The notes below the pieces were generated by a model. It saw only the letters and a program-made list of their open reading frames with translations, searched no databases and was not told where the DNA came from. This document shows, piece after piece, positions 27,107 to 36,351 of a stretch of 64,000 bases of DNA. The stretch's first letter is position 1. Each line of letters starts with the position of its first letter. Source of the stretch: G963664935 sp963664935 (GTDB lineage: Bacteria; Pseudomonadota; Gammaproteobacteria; Methylococcales; G963664935). The position numbers were made by a program, and so were the translations under genes. Location: the NCBI GenBank assembly GCA_963664935.2, contig CAXXSE010000007.1:744001-808000 (forward strand). Reading direction: 5' to 3'.

Positions 27107-27577
27107 ATGTCCAGAAGAAGATTTGTAGCTAAGCGGGAAATTATCCCCGATCCGCGTTATGGGAGTGAACTCCTCGCGAAGTTTATTAACATGGTTATGG
27201 AGAGTGGAAAAAAACCTGTGGCCGAGCGGATAGTTTATGGCGCTTTGGACAGTATCCAAGGTCGAACCAAAGATGAGCCCCTTGAGTTATTAAGTACAGC
27301 TCTTTCGAATGTTCAGCCGCTCGTGGAGGTTAAATCTCGACGGGTTGGTGGCGCAACTTACCAGGTGCCCGTTGAGGTTAGGCCAACTCGGAGGATGGCG
27401 TTGGCTATGCGTTGGGTTATCGACGCAGCAAGAAAGCGGGGGGAAAAGTCAATGCCGTTCAGATTGGCCGGGGAGTTGATGGATGCTGCTGAAAACCGCG
27501 GTACCGCGGTTAAAAAGAGAGAGGATACGCATCGAATGGCGGAAGCGAATAAAGCCTTTTCCCATTATCGGTGGTAA
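27107..27577 (+). CDS. rpsG: 30S ribosomal protein S7
   Basis: 156 residues. S7 starts assembly of the 30S head and binds the 3' domain of 16S rRNA. Seen: MSRRRFVAKREI start and the GGATYQVPVEVRPTRR beta-hairpin. In enterobacteria S7 represses the str operon at the rpsL-rpsG junction; here that gap is only 30 bp, and I could not judge whether the site exists. Confidence 0.98.
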   Translation: MSRRRFVAKREIIPDPRYGSELLAKFINMVMESGKKPVAERIVYGALDSIQGRTKDEPLELLSTALSNVQPLVEVKSRRVGGATYQVPVEVRPTRRMALAMRWVIDAARKRGEKSMPFRLAGELMDAAENRGTAVKKREDTHRMAEANKAFSHYRW

Positions 27578-27620
27578 TAAGGTGATCGGACATAAATCTT
27601 AAAGTGTATAGGTAAAGACG

Positions 27621-29720
27621 GTGGCACGGGCAACTCCAATCGAAAGATATCGTAACATAGGGATAATGGCCCACATTGATGCGGGGAAAACGACTGTAAC
27701 GGAGCGGGTTCTGTTTTACACCGGTGTTTCGCATAAAATTGGTGAAGTTCATGATGGTGCGGCTACCATGGATTGGATGGAACAGGAGCAGGAGCGGGGT
27801 ATTACCATTACATCCGCCGCAACAACTTGTTTTTGGCGGGGGATGAATGGTCAATTCCCTGAATACAGAGTCAATATTATTGATACCCCGGGACATGTGG
27901 ATTTTACTATTGAAGTCGAGCGTTCGTTGCGGGTTCTTGATGCTGCGTGCGCGGTTTTTTGTGCTGTAGGTGGGGTTGAGCCGCAATCGGAAACGGTTTG
28001 GCGTCAAGCGAATAAATATGGTGTGCCACGCTTGGCATTCGTCAATAAAATGGATCGTGCGGGTGCGGATTTCTTGCGCGTCGTTGAACAGATTAGAGAT
28101 CGATTGGGAAGTAATGTTGTGCCTATTCAGTTGCCTATTGGCGCTGAAGATCGGTTCGAAGGAATTATAGATCTCATTGAGATGAAGGCGATTTACTGGG
28201 ACGAAGAATCGCGCGGTACGGAATACGAAGAAAGGGAAATTCCGGCCGATATGCTCGACGAATGTCGTGAGGCCCGTGAGATCCTTGTCGAGGCGGTTGC
28301 CGAGGCAAACGATCTTTTAATGGATAAGTATTTGAATGACGGTGAGTTGTCGGTAGAGGAAATAAAGTTGGGTCTTCGTGAACTAACCCTTGCTAATGAG
28401 TTGGTGCCGGCATTATGTGGGTCCGCATTTAAAAATAAGGGTGTCCAGGCGATGCTTGATGCTGTTATCGATTATTTGCCGTCCCCAGCGGAAGTGGCCG
28501 CGATTAGGGGTGTTTTGGATGATGCAGTCAAAACGGAAGCCGAGCGGTCGTCATCGGATGATGAACCGTTCGCCGCTCTTGCCTTTAAGATCGCAACCGA
28601 TCCGTTCGTCGGTACATTAACCTTTTTCAGGGTGTATTCGGGCGTGTTGCGTTCAGGGGATACGGTGTACAACTCCGTTAAAGGCCGAAAAGAAAGAGTC
28701 GGCCGTATTGTCCAAATGCATTCGAATAACCGGGAAGAAATCAAAGAGGTGCAAGCTGGAGATATTGCGGCGGCGATTGGATTAAAGGATGTCACCACAG
28801 GGGATACGCTATGCGATCCAAAAAACATTATCACTTTAGAGCGTATGGAGTTCCCTGAGCCTGTTATATCAATTGCCGTGGAACCTAAGACGAAGTCGGA
28901 TCAAGAGAAAATGGGGATTGCGTTGAGTAAACTGGCCCAGGAAGATCCTTCGTTCCGAGTGCATACCGATGAGGAGTCCGGGCAAACTATTATTTCCGGG
29001 ATGGGCGAACTGCATCTTGAGATTATCGTTGATCGGATGCGGCGGGAATTTAATGTGGAGGCAAATGTTGGCGCTCCACAAGTTGCTTATCGAGAAACCA
29101 TAAAGAAACCGGTTGAACAGGAAGGGAAATTTGTCAGGCAAACGGGTGGTCGTGGTCAGTATGGGCATGTCTGGTTGCGGATAGAGCCTTTGGTGCCGGG
29201 AGAGGGTTATCAGTTTGTCAATGGGATAGTTGGTGGTGTTATTCCAAAGGAATATATTCCCGCGGTGGATAAAGGGGTCCGAGAGCAGATGGAGAATGGT
29301 GTGCTAGCCGGATACCCCGTGGTCGATGTCAAAGTTAGCCTTTATGATGGTTCTTACCATGATGTGGATTCCAGTGAGATGGCATTTAAGATTGCTGGTT
29401 CAATGTGCTTTAAGGAAGGCGCGAAAAAAGCGGGTGCGGTGCTGCTCGAGCCGGTAATGAAGGTCGAGGTGGTAACCCCCGAAGACTATATGGGCGATGT
29501 TGTTGGTGATATCAATCGGCGGCGTGGGATGGTGCAAGGTATGGAGGACTCAGCGTCGGGAAAGGTTATTCGTTGCGAAGTACCGTTAGTGGATATGTTT
29601 GGGTACGCAACCGACCTTCGATCAGCTACCCAAGGACGTGCGACGTATTCGATGCAGTTCGAGAAATATGCAGAGGCGCCGAACAATATCGCCGAAGCGA
29701 TTATCAAAAAGGCCTCGTAA
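27621..29720 (+). CDS. fusA: Elongation factor G
   Basis: 699 residues from a GTG start. EF-G drives ribosomal translocation. Seen: P-loop AHIDAGKTT, DTPGHVDF and NKMDRAGAD in the G domain. Domain IV/V segments include RGQYGHVWLRIEP and the C-terminal DLRSATQGRATYSMQFEKY block. It lies between rpsG and tuf as usual. Confidence 0.98.
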   Translation: MARATPIERYRNIGIMAHIDAGKTTVTERVLFYTGVSHKIGEVHDGAATMDWMEQEQERGITITSAATTCFWRGMNGQFPEYRVNIIDTPGHVDFTIEVERSLRVLDAACAVFCAVGGVEPQSETVWRQANKYGVPRLAFVNKMDRAGADFLRVVEQIRDRLGSNVVPIQLPIGAEDRFEGIIDLIEMKAIYWDEESRGTEYEEREIPADMLDECREAREILVEAVAEANDLLMDKYLNDGELSVEEIKLGLRELTLANELVPALCGSAFKNKGVQAMLDAVIDYLPSPAEVAAIRGVLDDAVKTEAERSSSDDEPFAALAFKIATDPFVGTLTFFRVYSGVLRSGDTVYNSVKGRKERVGRIVQMHSNNREEIKEVQAGDIAAAIGLKDVTTGDTLCDPKNIITLERMEFPEPVISIAVEPKTKSDQEKMGIALSKLAQEDPSFRVHTDEESGQTIISGMGELHLEIIVDRMRREFNVEANVGAPQVAYRETIKKPVEQEGKFVRQTGGRGQYGHVWLRIEPLVPGEGYQFVNGIVGGVIPKEYIPAVDKGVREQMENGVLAGYPVVDVKVSLYDGSYHDVDSSEMAFKIAGSMCFKEGAKKAGAVLLEPVMKVEVVTPEDYMGDVVGDINRRRGMVQGMEDSASGKVIRCEVPLVDMFGYATDLRSATQGRATYSMQFEKYAEAPNNIAEAIIKKAS

Positions 29721-29761
29721 TTTGAAGTCATGGGGTTGAGAGAAGTAAGGAGAAATAGCTG

Positions 29762-30952
29762 ATGTCCAAAGCTAAATTTAAAAGGTCTAAGCCGCATGTG
29801 AATGTGGGCACGATTGGTCATGTCGATCACGGTAAGACGACATTGACGGCGGCATTGACCAAAGTAATGGCGGAGGCGCACGGAGGAGATTTTACGGCCT
29901 ACGATCAAATCGACAACGCACCCGAGGAACGCGAGCGGGGTATAACCATTGCGACGGCGCATGTGGAGTATGAGTCGGTGAAACGCCACTACGCGCATGT
30001 TGATTGTCCTGGGCACGCGGATTATGTAAAAAACATGATTACCGGAGCGGCGCAGATGGACGGAGCGATTTTGGTGTGCTCGGCGGCGGATGGCCCGATG
30101 CCCCAAACCCGTGAACATATATTGCTGGCGCGTCAGGTTGGTGTGCCCTATGTCGTCGTCTATATGAATAAGGCGGACATGGTGGACGACGACGAATTGA
30201 TCGAGCTGGTCGAAATGGAAATTCGGGAGTTATTGGATAGCTATGAATTTCCTGGAGACGATACACCGGTGATCGTGGGTTCGGCATTAAAGGCTCTGGA
30301 AGGGGATACCAGTGACATTGGTATTCCGTCGGTGATAAAGCTGGTGGAGGCTTTGGACGATTATATCCCTGAGCCGGAGCGGGCCTTGGATAAAGCCTTT
30401 TTGATGCCGATTGAGGATGTATTCTCGATTTCCGGGCGCGGTACGGTAGTGACGGGAAGGATTGATCGGGGCAAGGTCAATATCAGCGATGATGTGGAAA
30501 TTGTTGGGATCAAGGACACGATGAAAACCGTATGCACCGGGGTTGAGATGTTTCGAAAGTTATTGGACGAAGGATTGGCGGGGGATAACGTCGGTGTATT
30601 GTTGCGAGGGATCAAGCGTGAGGATGTCGAGCGTGGCCAGGTATTAGCGAAGCCCGGATCGATCAACCCGCATACCTATTTTGAGGCGGAGATTTATGTG
30701 TTATCGAAAGATGAGGGTGGACGGCATACCCCGTTTTTCAATGGATACCGTCCCCAATTTTATTTTAGGACGACGGATGTAACCGGATCGGTTGAGTTGC
30801 CTGAAGGTACTGAGATGGTGATGCCTGGGGATAATATTCAAGTTACGGTGAAGCTGATAGCGCCGATTGCGATGGAAGATGGGTTACGGTTCGCGGTGCG
30901 TGAAGGGGGTCGTACCGTGGGTGCTGGCGTGGTCTCAAAGATTATCGAATAG
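29762..30952 (+). CDS. tuf: Elongation factor Tu, copy 2
   Basis: 396 residues, the same protein as copy 1. In the DNA I see changes only in codons 4 and 5 (GCT AAA here, GCA AAG in copy 1), then apparent identity to the TAG stop, while flanks are unrelated. It closes the str operon, and rpsJ starts 2 bp after it, so the S10 operon is fused to it. Confidence 0.98.
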   Translation: MSKAKFKRSKPHVNVGTIGHVDHGKTTLTAALTKVMAEAHGGDFTAYDQIDNAPEERERGITIATAHVEYESVKRHYAHVDCPGHADYVKNMITGAAQMDGAILVCSAADGPMPQTREHILLARQVGVPYVVVYMNKADMVDDDELIELVEMEIRELLDSYEFPGDDTPVIVGSALKALEGDTSDIGIPSVIKLVEALDDYIPEPERALDKAFLMPIEDVFSISGRGTVVTGRIDRGKVNISDDVEIVGIKDTMKTVCTGVEMFRKLLDEGLAGDNVGVLLRGIKREDVERGQVLAKPGSINPHTYFEAEIYVLSKDEGGRHTPFFNGYRPQFYFRTTDVTGSVELPEGTEMVMPGDNIQVTVKLIAPIAMEDGLRFAVREGGRTVGAGVVSKIIE

Positions 30953-30954
30953 AA

Positions 30955-31266
30955 ATGTCAAAACAGAGAATTAGAATAAGACTTAAGGCCTTTGATCATC
31001 GTCTTATCGATCAATCCGCGAGTGAAATTGTGGAAACCGCGAAAAGGACGGGTGCTCAAGTCGTAGGGCCAATACCGCTGCCAACAAAAAAGGAAAGATT
31101 TACCGTTCTAATCTCGCCTCATGTCAATAAGGATGCGCGAGATCAATACGAGATTAGAACTCACAAACGGTTAATGGACATTGTAGATCCTACCGATAAA
31201 ACCGTCGATGCTTTGATGAAGCTCGATTTGTCGGCTGGAGTGGATGTTCAAATCAAATTAAATTAG
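30955..31266 (+). CDS. rpsJ: 30S ribosomal protein S10
   Basis: 103 residues. S10 is also the NusE subunit that contacts NusG's KOW domain. Seen: QRIRIRLKAFDHRLIDQSA and the PIPLPTKKERFTVL loop. It starts 2 bp after tuf; the gap has no room for a separate S10 leader with the L4-binding site known from E. coli. Confidence 0.98.
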   Translation: MSKQRIRIRLKAFDHRLIDQSASEIVETAKRTGAQVVGPIPLPTKKERFTVLISPHVNKDARDQYEIRTHKRLMDIVDPTDKTVDALMKLDLSAGVDVQIKLN

Positions 31267-31291
31267 ATTTAGGGTATATTGGAGTACGTTG

Positions 31292-31945
31292 ATGGCTGTA
31301 GGTCTGGTTGGGCGAAAGCGAGGAATGACACGCGTTTTCACGGAGGAAGGTGGATCGATCCCTGTTACGGTTATCGAGGTCGCGCATTGTCGGATTACAC
31401 AGATTAAACGATTAGAATGCGATGGATATAGTGCTATTCAGGTTACGGCTGGGGAAAAAAAGTCTTCCAAAGTCTCTAAACCGTTGGCAGGCCACTTCTC
31501 GAAAGCAAATTCAACGGCGGGTCGTGGTTTGTGGGAATTCCGTGTGGAATCCGATAGTGGCCTTGAATCATTCGAAATAGGATCGGAGGTTCGCTTGGAT
31601 ATTTTCCAGGAAGGGCAATTCGTAGATGTGAAAGGCAAAACCATCGGTAAGGGATTTGCTGGGAGCGTCAAACGGAATAATTTTCAACGACAGGATATGA
31701 CCCATGGGAATTCATTATCTCACCGTGCCCCCGGCTCGATTGGGCAATGTCAGTATCCGGGAAGAGTATTTAAAGGGAAGAAAATGACTGGGCACATGGG
31801 CGCGGTAAAGGCGACGACCCAAAATCTTCGGATCGTAAAATTAGATGAAGATCGGAACCTTATTTTAATAAAAGGCGCCGTTCCAGGGCCAAAAGGTGGG
31901 GATGTTTTTATTTCGCCCGCCATAAAAAAAATACGAAAAGGATAG
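31292..31945 (+). CDS. rplC: 50S ribosomal protein L3
   Basis: 217 residues from ATG 31292 (GGAG at 31281; a TTG three bases earlier is unlikely). L3 starts 50S assembly, with an extension into the peptidyl transferase centre. Seen: GLVGRKRGMTRVF start and GNSLSHRAPGSIGQCQYPGR, the loop holding the glutamine that PrmB methylates. Confidence 0.97.
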   Translation: MAVGLVGRKRGMTRVFTEEGGSIPVTVIEVAHCRITQIKRLECDGYSAIQVTAGEKKSSKVSKPLAGHFSKANSTAGRGLWEFRVESDSGLESFEIGSEVRLDIFQEGQFVDVKGKTIGKGFAGSVKRNNFQRQDMTHGNSLSHRAPGSIGQCQYPGRVFKGKKMTGHMGAVKATTQNLRIVKLDEDRNLILIKGAVPGPKGGDVFISPAIKKIRKG

Positions 31946-31948
31946 GAT

Positions 31949-32569
31949 ATGCCGCTTACAATACCACTACTAACTGATAGTGACCCAGGGCAAACGATTG
32001 ATGTGTCTGAAACGGTATTTGGACAGGCTTACAATGAAGGTTTAGTGCACCAACTCGTGACTACGTATCTAGCGAGGGGGCGGTCGGGTACGAAAGGTCA
32101 GAAAAGCCGTGCTAATGTACAAGGCGGTGGGAGCAAGCCTTGGCGGCAGAAAGGAACTGGTCGTGCAAGGAGTGGTACGAGTAGAAGTCCGATCTGGCGG
32201 TCAGGGGGGGTGACATTCGCGGCTCGTCCAAGAGTCTACGATAAAAAATTGAATAAAAAGATGTATCGTGCGGGGATGCGTTCAATTTTATCGGAACTGT
32301 TGCGTCAAGAACGTGTGTTCGTGAGTCAGTCGTTGTCGCCAGCAGAACCCAAAACAAAGCAACTTGACAATATACTGAAGCAAAATAATACGACTGAGGC
32401 TCTTATTGTTGTCGATAAAGAGGACAGGAATTTGTCCCTTTCGTCTAGAAACTTAGTGAATGTCGATGTGTGTATATCGGCTGATTTAAATCCTGTGAAT
32501 TTGATGGCGTCAAAAAAAATAATATTGACCCGTGAAGCGGTAAAAGATGTCGAGGAACGCCTAGGATGA
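31949..32569 (+). CDS. rplD: 50S ribosomal protein L4
   Basis: 206 residues. L4 lines the exit tunnel and in E. coli represses the S10 operon. Seen: the tunnel loop region KPWRQKGTGRARSGTSRSP and FAARPRVYDKKLNKKM. It starts 3 bp after rplC and overlaps rplW by 4 bp. Confidence 0.97.
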   Translation: MPLTIPLLTDSDPGQTIDVSETVFGQAYNEGLVHQLVTTYLARGRSGTKGQKSRANVQGGGSKPWRQKGTGRARSGTSRSPIWRSGGVTFAARPRVYDKKLNKKMYRAGMRSILSELLRQERVFVSQSLSPAEPKTKQLDNILKQNNTTEALIVVDKEDRNLSLSSRNLVNVDVCISADLNPVNLMASKKIILTREAVKDVEERLG

Positions 32570-32859
32570 CACCTGAAAAACTAATAACGATTATACTAGC
32601 GCCAATCATTTCCGAGAAAAGTTCCCGTGGCGCTGGTGCGGACCGACGCTTTGTGTTTCGTGTGAAAAAAAACGCGACAAAAATGGAAATTAAGGGAGCG
32701 GTGGAATTGGCGTTTGACGTTAAAGTAGAGAAGGTTCATGTCTTGAATGTTACAGGTAAAAGCAAACGATTCGGAAAATACTTGGGTAAGCGCTCCGACT
32801 GGAAAAAAGCGTATGTGAAGCTAAAGCCGGGTCATGATATTGATTTCGCGACTGCGTAA
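32566..32859 (+). CDS. rplW: 50S ribosomal protein L23
   Basis: 97 residues. L23 sits at the exit-tunnel mouth and is the docking site for trigger factor and SRP. Seen: IILAPIISEKSS start and KKNATKMEIKGAVELAFDVKV. Overlaps the end of rplD by the ATGA arrangement. Confidence 0.97.
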   Translation: MTPEKLITIILAPIISEKSSRGAGADRRFVFRVKKNATKMEIKGAVELAFDVKVEKVHVLNVTGKSKRFGKYLGKRSDWKKAYVKLKPGHDIDFATA

Positions 32860-32909
32860 ACGATTCATTGGTTAGGAAATAAAAAAAAATGGATAAAGGT
32901 TAGTCGAGT

Positions 32910-33737
32910 ATGCCGGTTATAAAATCAAAACCAACATCTCCAGGGTCACGTTTCGTCATCAAGGTGAAAACGGACGGCCTTTTTAAAGGTCGACCGCTCC
33001 AGCGTTTGGTGGATAAAAAAAACAAGCGAGGAGGCCGCAATAATCAAGGTCGGATAACGACGAGGCATCGGGGCGGCGGACATAAACAGAGTTACCGACT
33101 CATCGACTTTAAACGGGATAAGAACGATGTCGCCGGTGTGGTGGAGAGGATTGAGTATGATCCGAATAGAACGGCTAATATTGCGTTAATTCGGTATCGA
33201 GATGGCGATTGGCGGTATATTATTGCTCCGAAGGGAATTCAAACCGGACAGGAAATCATTTCGGCGGATTCGGTGCCGATAAAAATTGGAAACTGCATGC
33301 CGATTAGAAACATACCGGTCGGAACGGAAATCCATTGTATCGAGCTCAAGCCTGGCAAAGGCGCGCAAATCGCCCGGAGTGCCGGTGCGACAGCGCAGCT
33401 CCTTGCTAAGGAGAGTTCTTACGCTACCTTACGGTTACGCTCTGGAGAGATGAGGAAAGTTCACTCGGATTGCAGAGCAGTCATTGGGGCAGTGGGGAAT
33501 TCCGAACACAATCTTATTTCTCTGGGCAAGGCGGGCGCCTCACGATGGAGAGGGAAAAGGCCTACTGTAAGGGGTGTTGCCATGAATCCCGTGGATCATC
33601 CACATGGTGGTGGTGAAGGTCGGACTTCCGGTGGTCGGCATCCTGTGTCTCCGTGGGGACAACCCACCAAAGGTTATAAAACAAGAAAGAATAAAACAAC
33701 TGACAAGCTAATTGTTAGACGTCGCAAACAAAAATAG
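32910..33737 (+). CDS. rplB: 50S ribosomal protein L2
   Basis: 275 residues. L2 is needed for subunit joining and peptidyl transferase activity. Seen: GRNNQGRITTRHRGGGHK and the C-terminal VDHPHGGGEGRTSGGRHP, which carries the conserved histidine. Spacing to rplW is 50 bp, longer than most gaps in the cluster. Confidence 0.98.
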   Translation: MPVIKSKPTSPGSRFVIKVKTDGLFKGRPLQRLVDKKNKRGGRNNQGRITTRHRGGGHKQSYRLIDFKRDKNDVAGVVERIEYDPNRTANIALIRYRDGDWRYIIAPKGIQTGQEIISADSVPIKIGNCMPIRNIPVGTEIHCIELKPGKGAQIARSAGATAQLLAKESSYATLRLRSGEMRKVHSDCRAVIGAVGNSEHNLISLGKAGASRWRGKRPTVRGVAMNPVDHPHGGGEGRTSGGRHPVSPWGQPTKGYKTRKNKTTDKLIVRRRKQK

Positions 33738-33755
33738 TTAGAAAGAGGAGATAAG

Positions 33756-34028
33756 GTGCCGCGTTCGATAAAAAAAGGCCCATTTGTAGACCTTCATCTA
33801 AAGAAAAAGGTTGAAAAGGCGGTTGCCGAAAATGATCGGCGCCCCATCAAGACATGGTCGCGAAGATCGATGGTTTCGCCCGATATGCTTGGACTCACAC
33901 TGGCGATCCATAATGGGCGGCAACACGTGCCCATATTGATTACAGAGGATATGGTTGGCCACAAGCTGGGCGAATTTGCACCTACTCGGACGTATCGGGG
34001 CCACATCGCGGATAGAAAATCAAGATAA
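33756..34028 (+). CDS. rpsS: 30S ribosomal protein S19
   Basis: 90 residues from a GTG start preceded by GAGGAG. S19 lies in the 30S head and contacts A-site tRNA and S13. Seen: PRSIKKGPFVDLHL start, TWSRRSMVSPDMLG and GHKLGEFAPTRTYRGH. rplV begins at the very next base. Confidence 0.98.
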   Translation: MPRSIKKGPFVDLHLKKKVEKAVAENDRRPIKTWSRRSMVSPDMLGLTLAIHNGRQHVPILITEDMVGHKLGEFAPTRTYRGHIADRKSR

Positions 34029-34370
34029 ATGGGTATGGAAATTTCAGCAAAACTTAGCGGCGCGCCTTTATCAGCACAAAAAGCGAGGCTGGTAGCCAAT
34101 CAAATTCGGGGGTTGCCGGTGGAAAAAGCGCTTAATATCTTGAGGTTTAGTACAAAAAAAGCTGCTTCAATAATTAGAAAAATACTCGAATCAGCAATTG
34201 CTAATGCAGAGCATAATGAAGGGTCGGACATAGATGAGTTGAAGGTAACCTCGGTGTTCGTGGATGAAGGGCGAACGTTGAAAAGGTTTAGGGCCAGGGC
34301 AAAAGGAAGGGCGAACCATATCTTGAAACGCACGTGTCATATCACATTGAAAGTATCAGAATACGAATAA
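34029..34370 (+). CDS. rplV: 50S ribosomal protein L22
   Basis: 113 residues. L22 has a long hairpin in the exit tunnel near the macrolide site. Seen: PLSAQKARLVANQIRGLPVE and the hairpin GRTLKRFRARAKGRANHILK. ATG 34029 abuts the rpsS stop; ATG 34035 is an alternative start. Confidence 0.97.
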   Translation: MGMEISAKLSGAPLSAQKARLVANQIRGLPVEKALNILRFSTKKAASIIRKILESAIANAEHNEGSDIDELKVTSVFVDEGRTLKRFRARAKGRANHILKRTCHITLKVSEYE

Positions 34371-34384
34371 ATAGGCTGAGGAAC

Positions 34385-35056
34385 ATGGGACAAAAAGTAA
34401 ATCCGATAGGAATCCGCTTAGGTTATGTAAAGGATTGGACTTCGAGATGGTATGCGGGGAAAAAAGAATATCCCGGAATGTTGCGTCAGGACTTAAATGT
34501 TCGGGCATTCCTCAAAAAGAAATTGGCACATGCGGCGGTTAGTAAAATTCAAATTAACCGAGCCGCAAGCAATGCACAGATTACAATTCATACGGCTAGG
34601 CCGGGGATAGTGATTGGGAAAAAGGGGGAAGATATTGACCGATTGAGGCGTAGCGTTTCCGAGATGATGGGAATCGTTGTGCAGATGAACGTCGAAGAGG
34701 TTAGAAAGCCCGAACTGGATGCGCAGTTAGTGGCCGAGGGTATCACCCAACAATTAGAGAAGCGTATTATGTTCAGGCGTGCGATGAAGCGCGCTGTTAG
34801 TAATACCATGCGATTAGGTGCGCAAGGAATTAAGATCAATGTCGCGGGACGTCTGAATGGAGCGGAGATCGCTAGGAACGAATGGTATCGTGAAGGTCGA
34901 GTACCACTTCATACGCTCAGAGCCGACATTGATTATGGTGTTGCGGAGGCACAAACCACCTATGGCGTTCTAGGGGTTAAGGTATGGATTTTTAAGGGGG
35001 AGATTTTCGATGATCATTCCTCGATAAAAAAATCGAGTAAAAATCAAATAATCTAG
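34385..35056 (+). CDS. rpsC: 30S ribosomal protein S3
   Basis: 223 residues from ATG 34385, which has GCTGAGG upstream and gives the invariant MGQKVNPIGIRLG start; the frame extends further upstream without meaning. S3 forms part of the mRNA entry channel. Seen: the KH domain loop VIGKKGEDIDRLR. The C-terminus is about 10 residues shorter than in E. coli. Confidence 0.97.
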   Translation: MGQKVNPIGIRLGYVKDWTSRWYAGKKEYPGMLRQDLNVRAFLKKKLAHAAVSKIQINRAASNAQITIHTARPGIVIGKKGEDIDRLRRSVSEMMGIVVQMNVEEVRKPELDAQLVAEGITQQLEKRIMFRRAMKRAVSNTMRLGAQGIKINVAGRLNGAEIARNEWYREGRVPLHTLRADIDYGVAEAQTTYGVLGVKVWIFKGEIFDDHSSIKKSSKNQII

Positions 35057-35065
35057 GGATTGGTA

Positions 35066-35479
35066 ATGCTTCAACCTAAACGTACGAAATTTCGTAAACA
35101 GCAAAAGCTTAGAAATAAGGGTCTTAGCGCTAAGGGAAATCGGGTGAGCTTCGGTGAGTATGGCTTGAAAGCAACGACACGTGGGAGAATTACTTCGAGA
35201 CAGATCGAAGCGGCGCGTCGTGCGATCACAAGACATGTCAAACGTGGGGGTAAACTTTGGATTCGTGTATTTCCCGATAAACCTATTTCCAAGAAACCTT
35301 TAGAAGTGCGAATGGGTAAAGGAAAAGGGAGCGTAGAATATTGGGTCGCTCAGATAAAACCCGGAGCGATTCTCTATGAAATACAAGGAGTTTCCGAACA
35401 GCTGGCGCAGGAGGCATTTAGGCTGGCTTCAGCGAAACTTCCAGTCAGAACGACTTTCGCTTCTCGTACAGTGCTATGA
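35066..35479 (+). CDS. rplP: 50S ribosomal protein L16
   Basis: 137 residues from ATG 35066 (MLQPKRTKFRKQQK). L16 binds at the A site region of 23S rRNA. Seen: GRITSRQIEAARRAITRHVKR and RMGKGKGSVEYWVA. The last bases overlap the rpmC start. Confidence 0.97.
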   Translation: MLQPKRTKFRKQQKLRNKGLSAKGNRVSFGEYGLKATTRGRITSRQIEAARRAITRHVKRGGKLWIRVFPDKPISKKPLEVRMGKGKGSVEYWVAQIKPGAILYEIQGVSEQLAQEAFRLASAKLPVRTTFASRTVL

Positions 35480-35676
35480 TGGATTCAAAAGAAATTAGAG
35501 AAAAAGAAAAATCTGAGATTGAAACACAATTGATTGATTTGCGTAGGGAACAGTTCAATTTGAGGATGCAAAAAGGAAGTGGGCAATTGTCCAGGCCGGA
35601 CCAAGTCAAATCCGTCCGTCGGGGGATCGCCCGTGTTAAAACCATATTGAACGAAATAAAGAGAACTGAAGCATGA
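35476..35676 (+). CDS. rpmC: 50S ribosomal protein L29
   Basis: 66 residues, two-helix protein near the tunnel exit. Seen: KEIREKEKSEIETQLIDLRR and GIARVKTILNE at the C-terminus. Two adjacent ATG codons (35476, 35479) overlap the rplP stop; either is plausible. Confidence 0.95.
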   Translation: MMDSKEIREKEKSEIETQLIDLRREQFNLRMQKGSGQLSRPDQVKSVRRGIARVKTILNEIKRTEA

Positions 35677-35936
35677 GTGAGGTAAGCGAGAAAGTTCGTG
35701 CTGTTACCGGAGTGGTGATCAGTAACAAAATGGACAAAACTACGTCAGTATTAGTGGAGCGCGTTGTACAACATCCGGTTTATGGAAAATATATCAGGAG
35801 GTCCACGAAATTATTGGCGCACGATGAGGAAAATCGATGTAAAGAAGGTGATTTAGTGTCTATTACTCCGTGTCGACCTATCTCGAAAAGAAAAAGTTGG
35901 AAGGTCGATAGGATAATTGAATCTTCGGAAGTATAA
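35673..35936 (+). CDS. rpsQ: 30S ribosomal protein S17
   Basis: 87 residues, OB-fold primary binder of 16S rRNA. Seen: GVVISNKMDKTTSVLVERVV, HPVYGKYIRRS and the ITPCRPISKRKSW loop. Overlaps the rpmC stop by 4 bp. Confidence 0.97.
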   Translation: MSEVSEKVRAVTGVVISNKMDKTTSVLVERVVQHPVYGKYIRRSTKLLAHDEENRCKEGDLVSITPCRPISKRKSWKVDRIIESSEV

Positions 35937-35966
35937 CGTTTAACAAATTCACCATAGGATAGAATT

Positions 35967-36335
35967 ATGATCCAGATGCAGTCAAAACTGGATGTCGCCG
36001 ATAATAGTGGCGCGAGAAATGTCATGTGCATTAAAGTGCTTGGAGGTTCTCATCGCCGTTATGCTAATATCGGTGATATCATAAAAGTTAGCATAAAAGA
36101 CGCGATTCCTAGAGGACGCGTCAAAAAAGGCGAAGTCTATAATGCGGTAGTCGTAAGAACCAGGAAAGGTGTCAGACGCCCGGATGGATCGTTGATACGG
36201 TTTGACGGTAATGCGGCGGTAATTTTGAATAATCAGTTGCAGCCAATTGGTACCCGTATTTTTGGACCGGTGACAAGGGAACTTAGGTCGGCCCGCTTCA
36301 TGAAAATTATCTCATTGGCTCCTGAAGTCTTGTAA
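35967..36335 (+). CDS. rplN: 50S ribosomal protein L14
   Basis: 122 residues. L14 forms intersubunit bridges and is the RsfS target. Seen: MIQMQSKLDVADNSGARNVM, KKGEVYNAVVVRTRKG, and IFGPVTRELR near the end. First gene of the classical spc operon, 30 bp after rpsQ with no visible terminator. Confidence 0.98.
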   Translation: MIQMQSKLDVADNSGARNVMCIKVLGGSHRRYANIGDIIKVSIKDAIPRGRVKKGEVYNAVVVRTRKGVRRPDGSLIRFDGNAAVILNNQLQPIGTRIFGPVTRELRSARFMKIISLAPEVL

Positions 36336-36351
36336 TAACTGGGTATATAAA

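Noticed and set aside
29486..30118. Long minus-strand open frame opposite fusA end and tuf (also 11438-11857)
   Set aside because: Antisense to conserved tuf codons; it appears at both tuf copies because the genes are identical, not because it is a gene.
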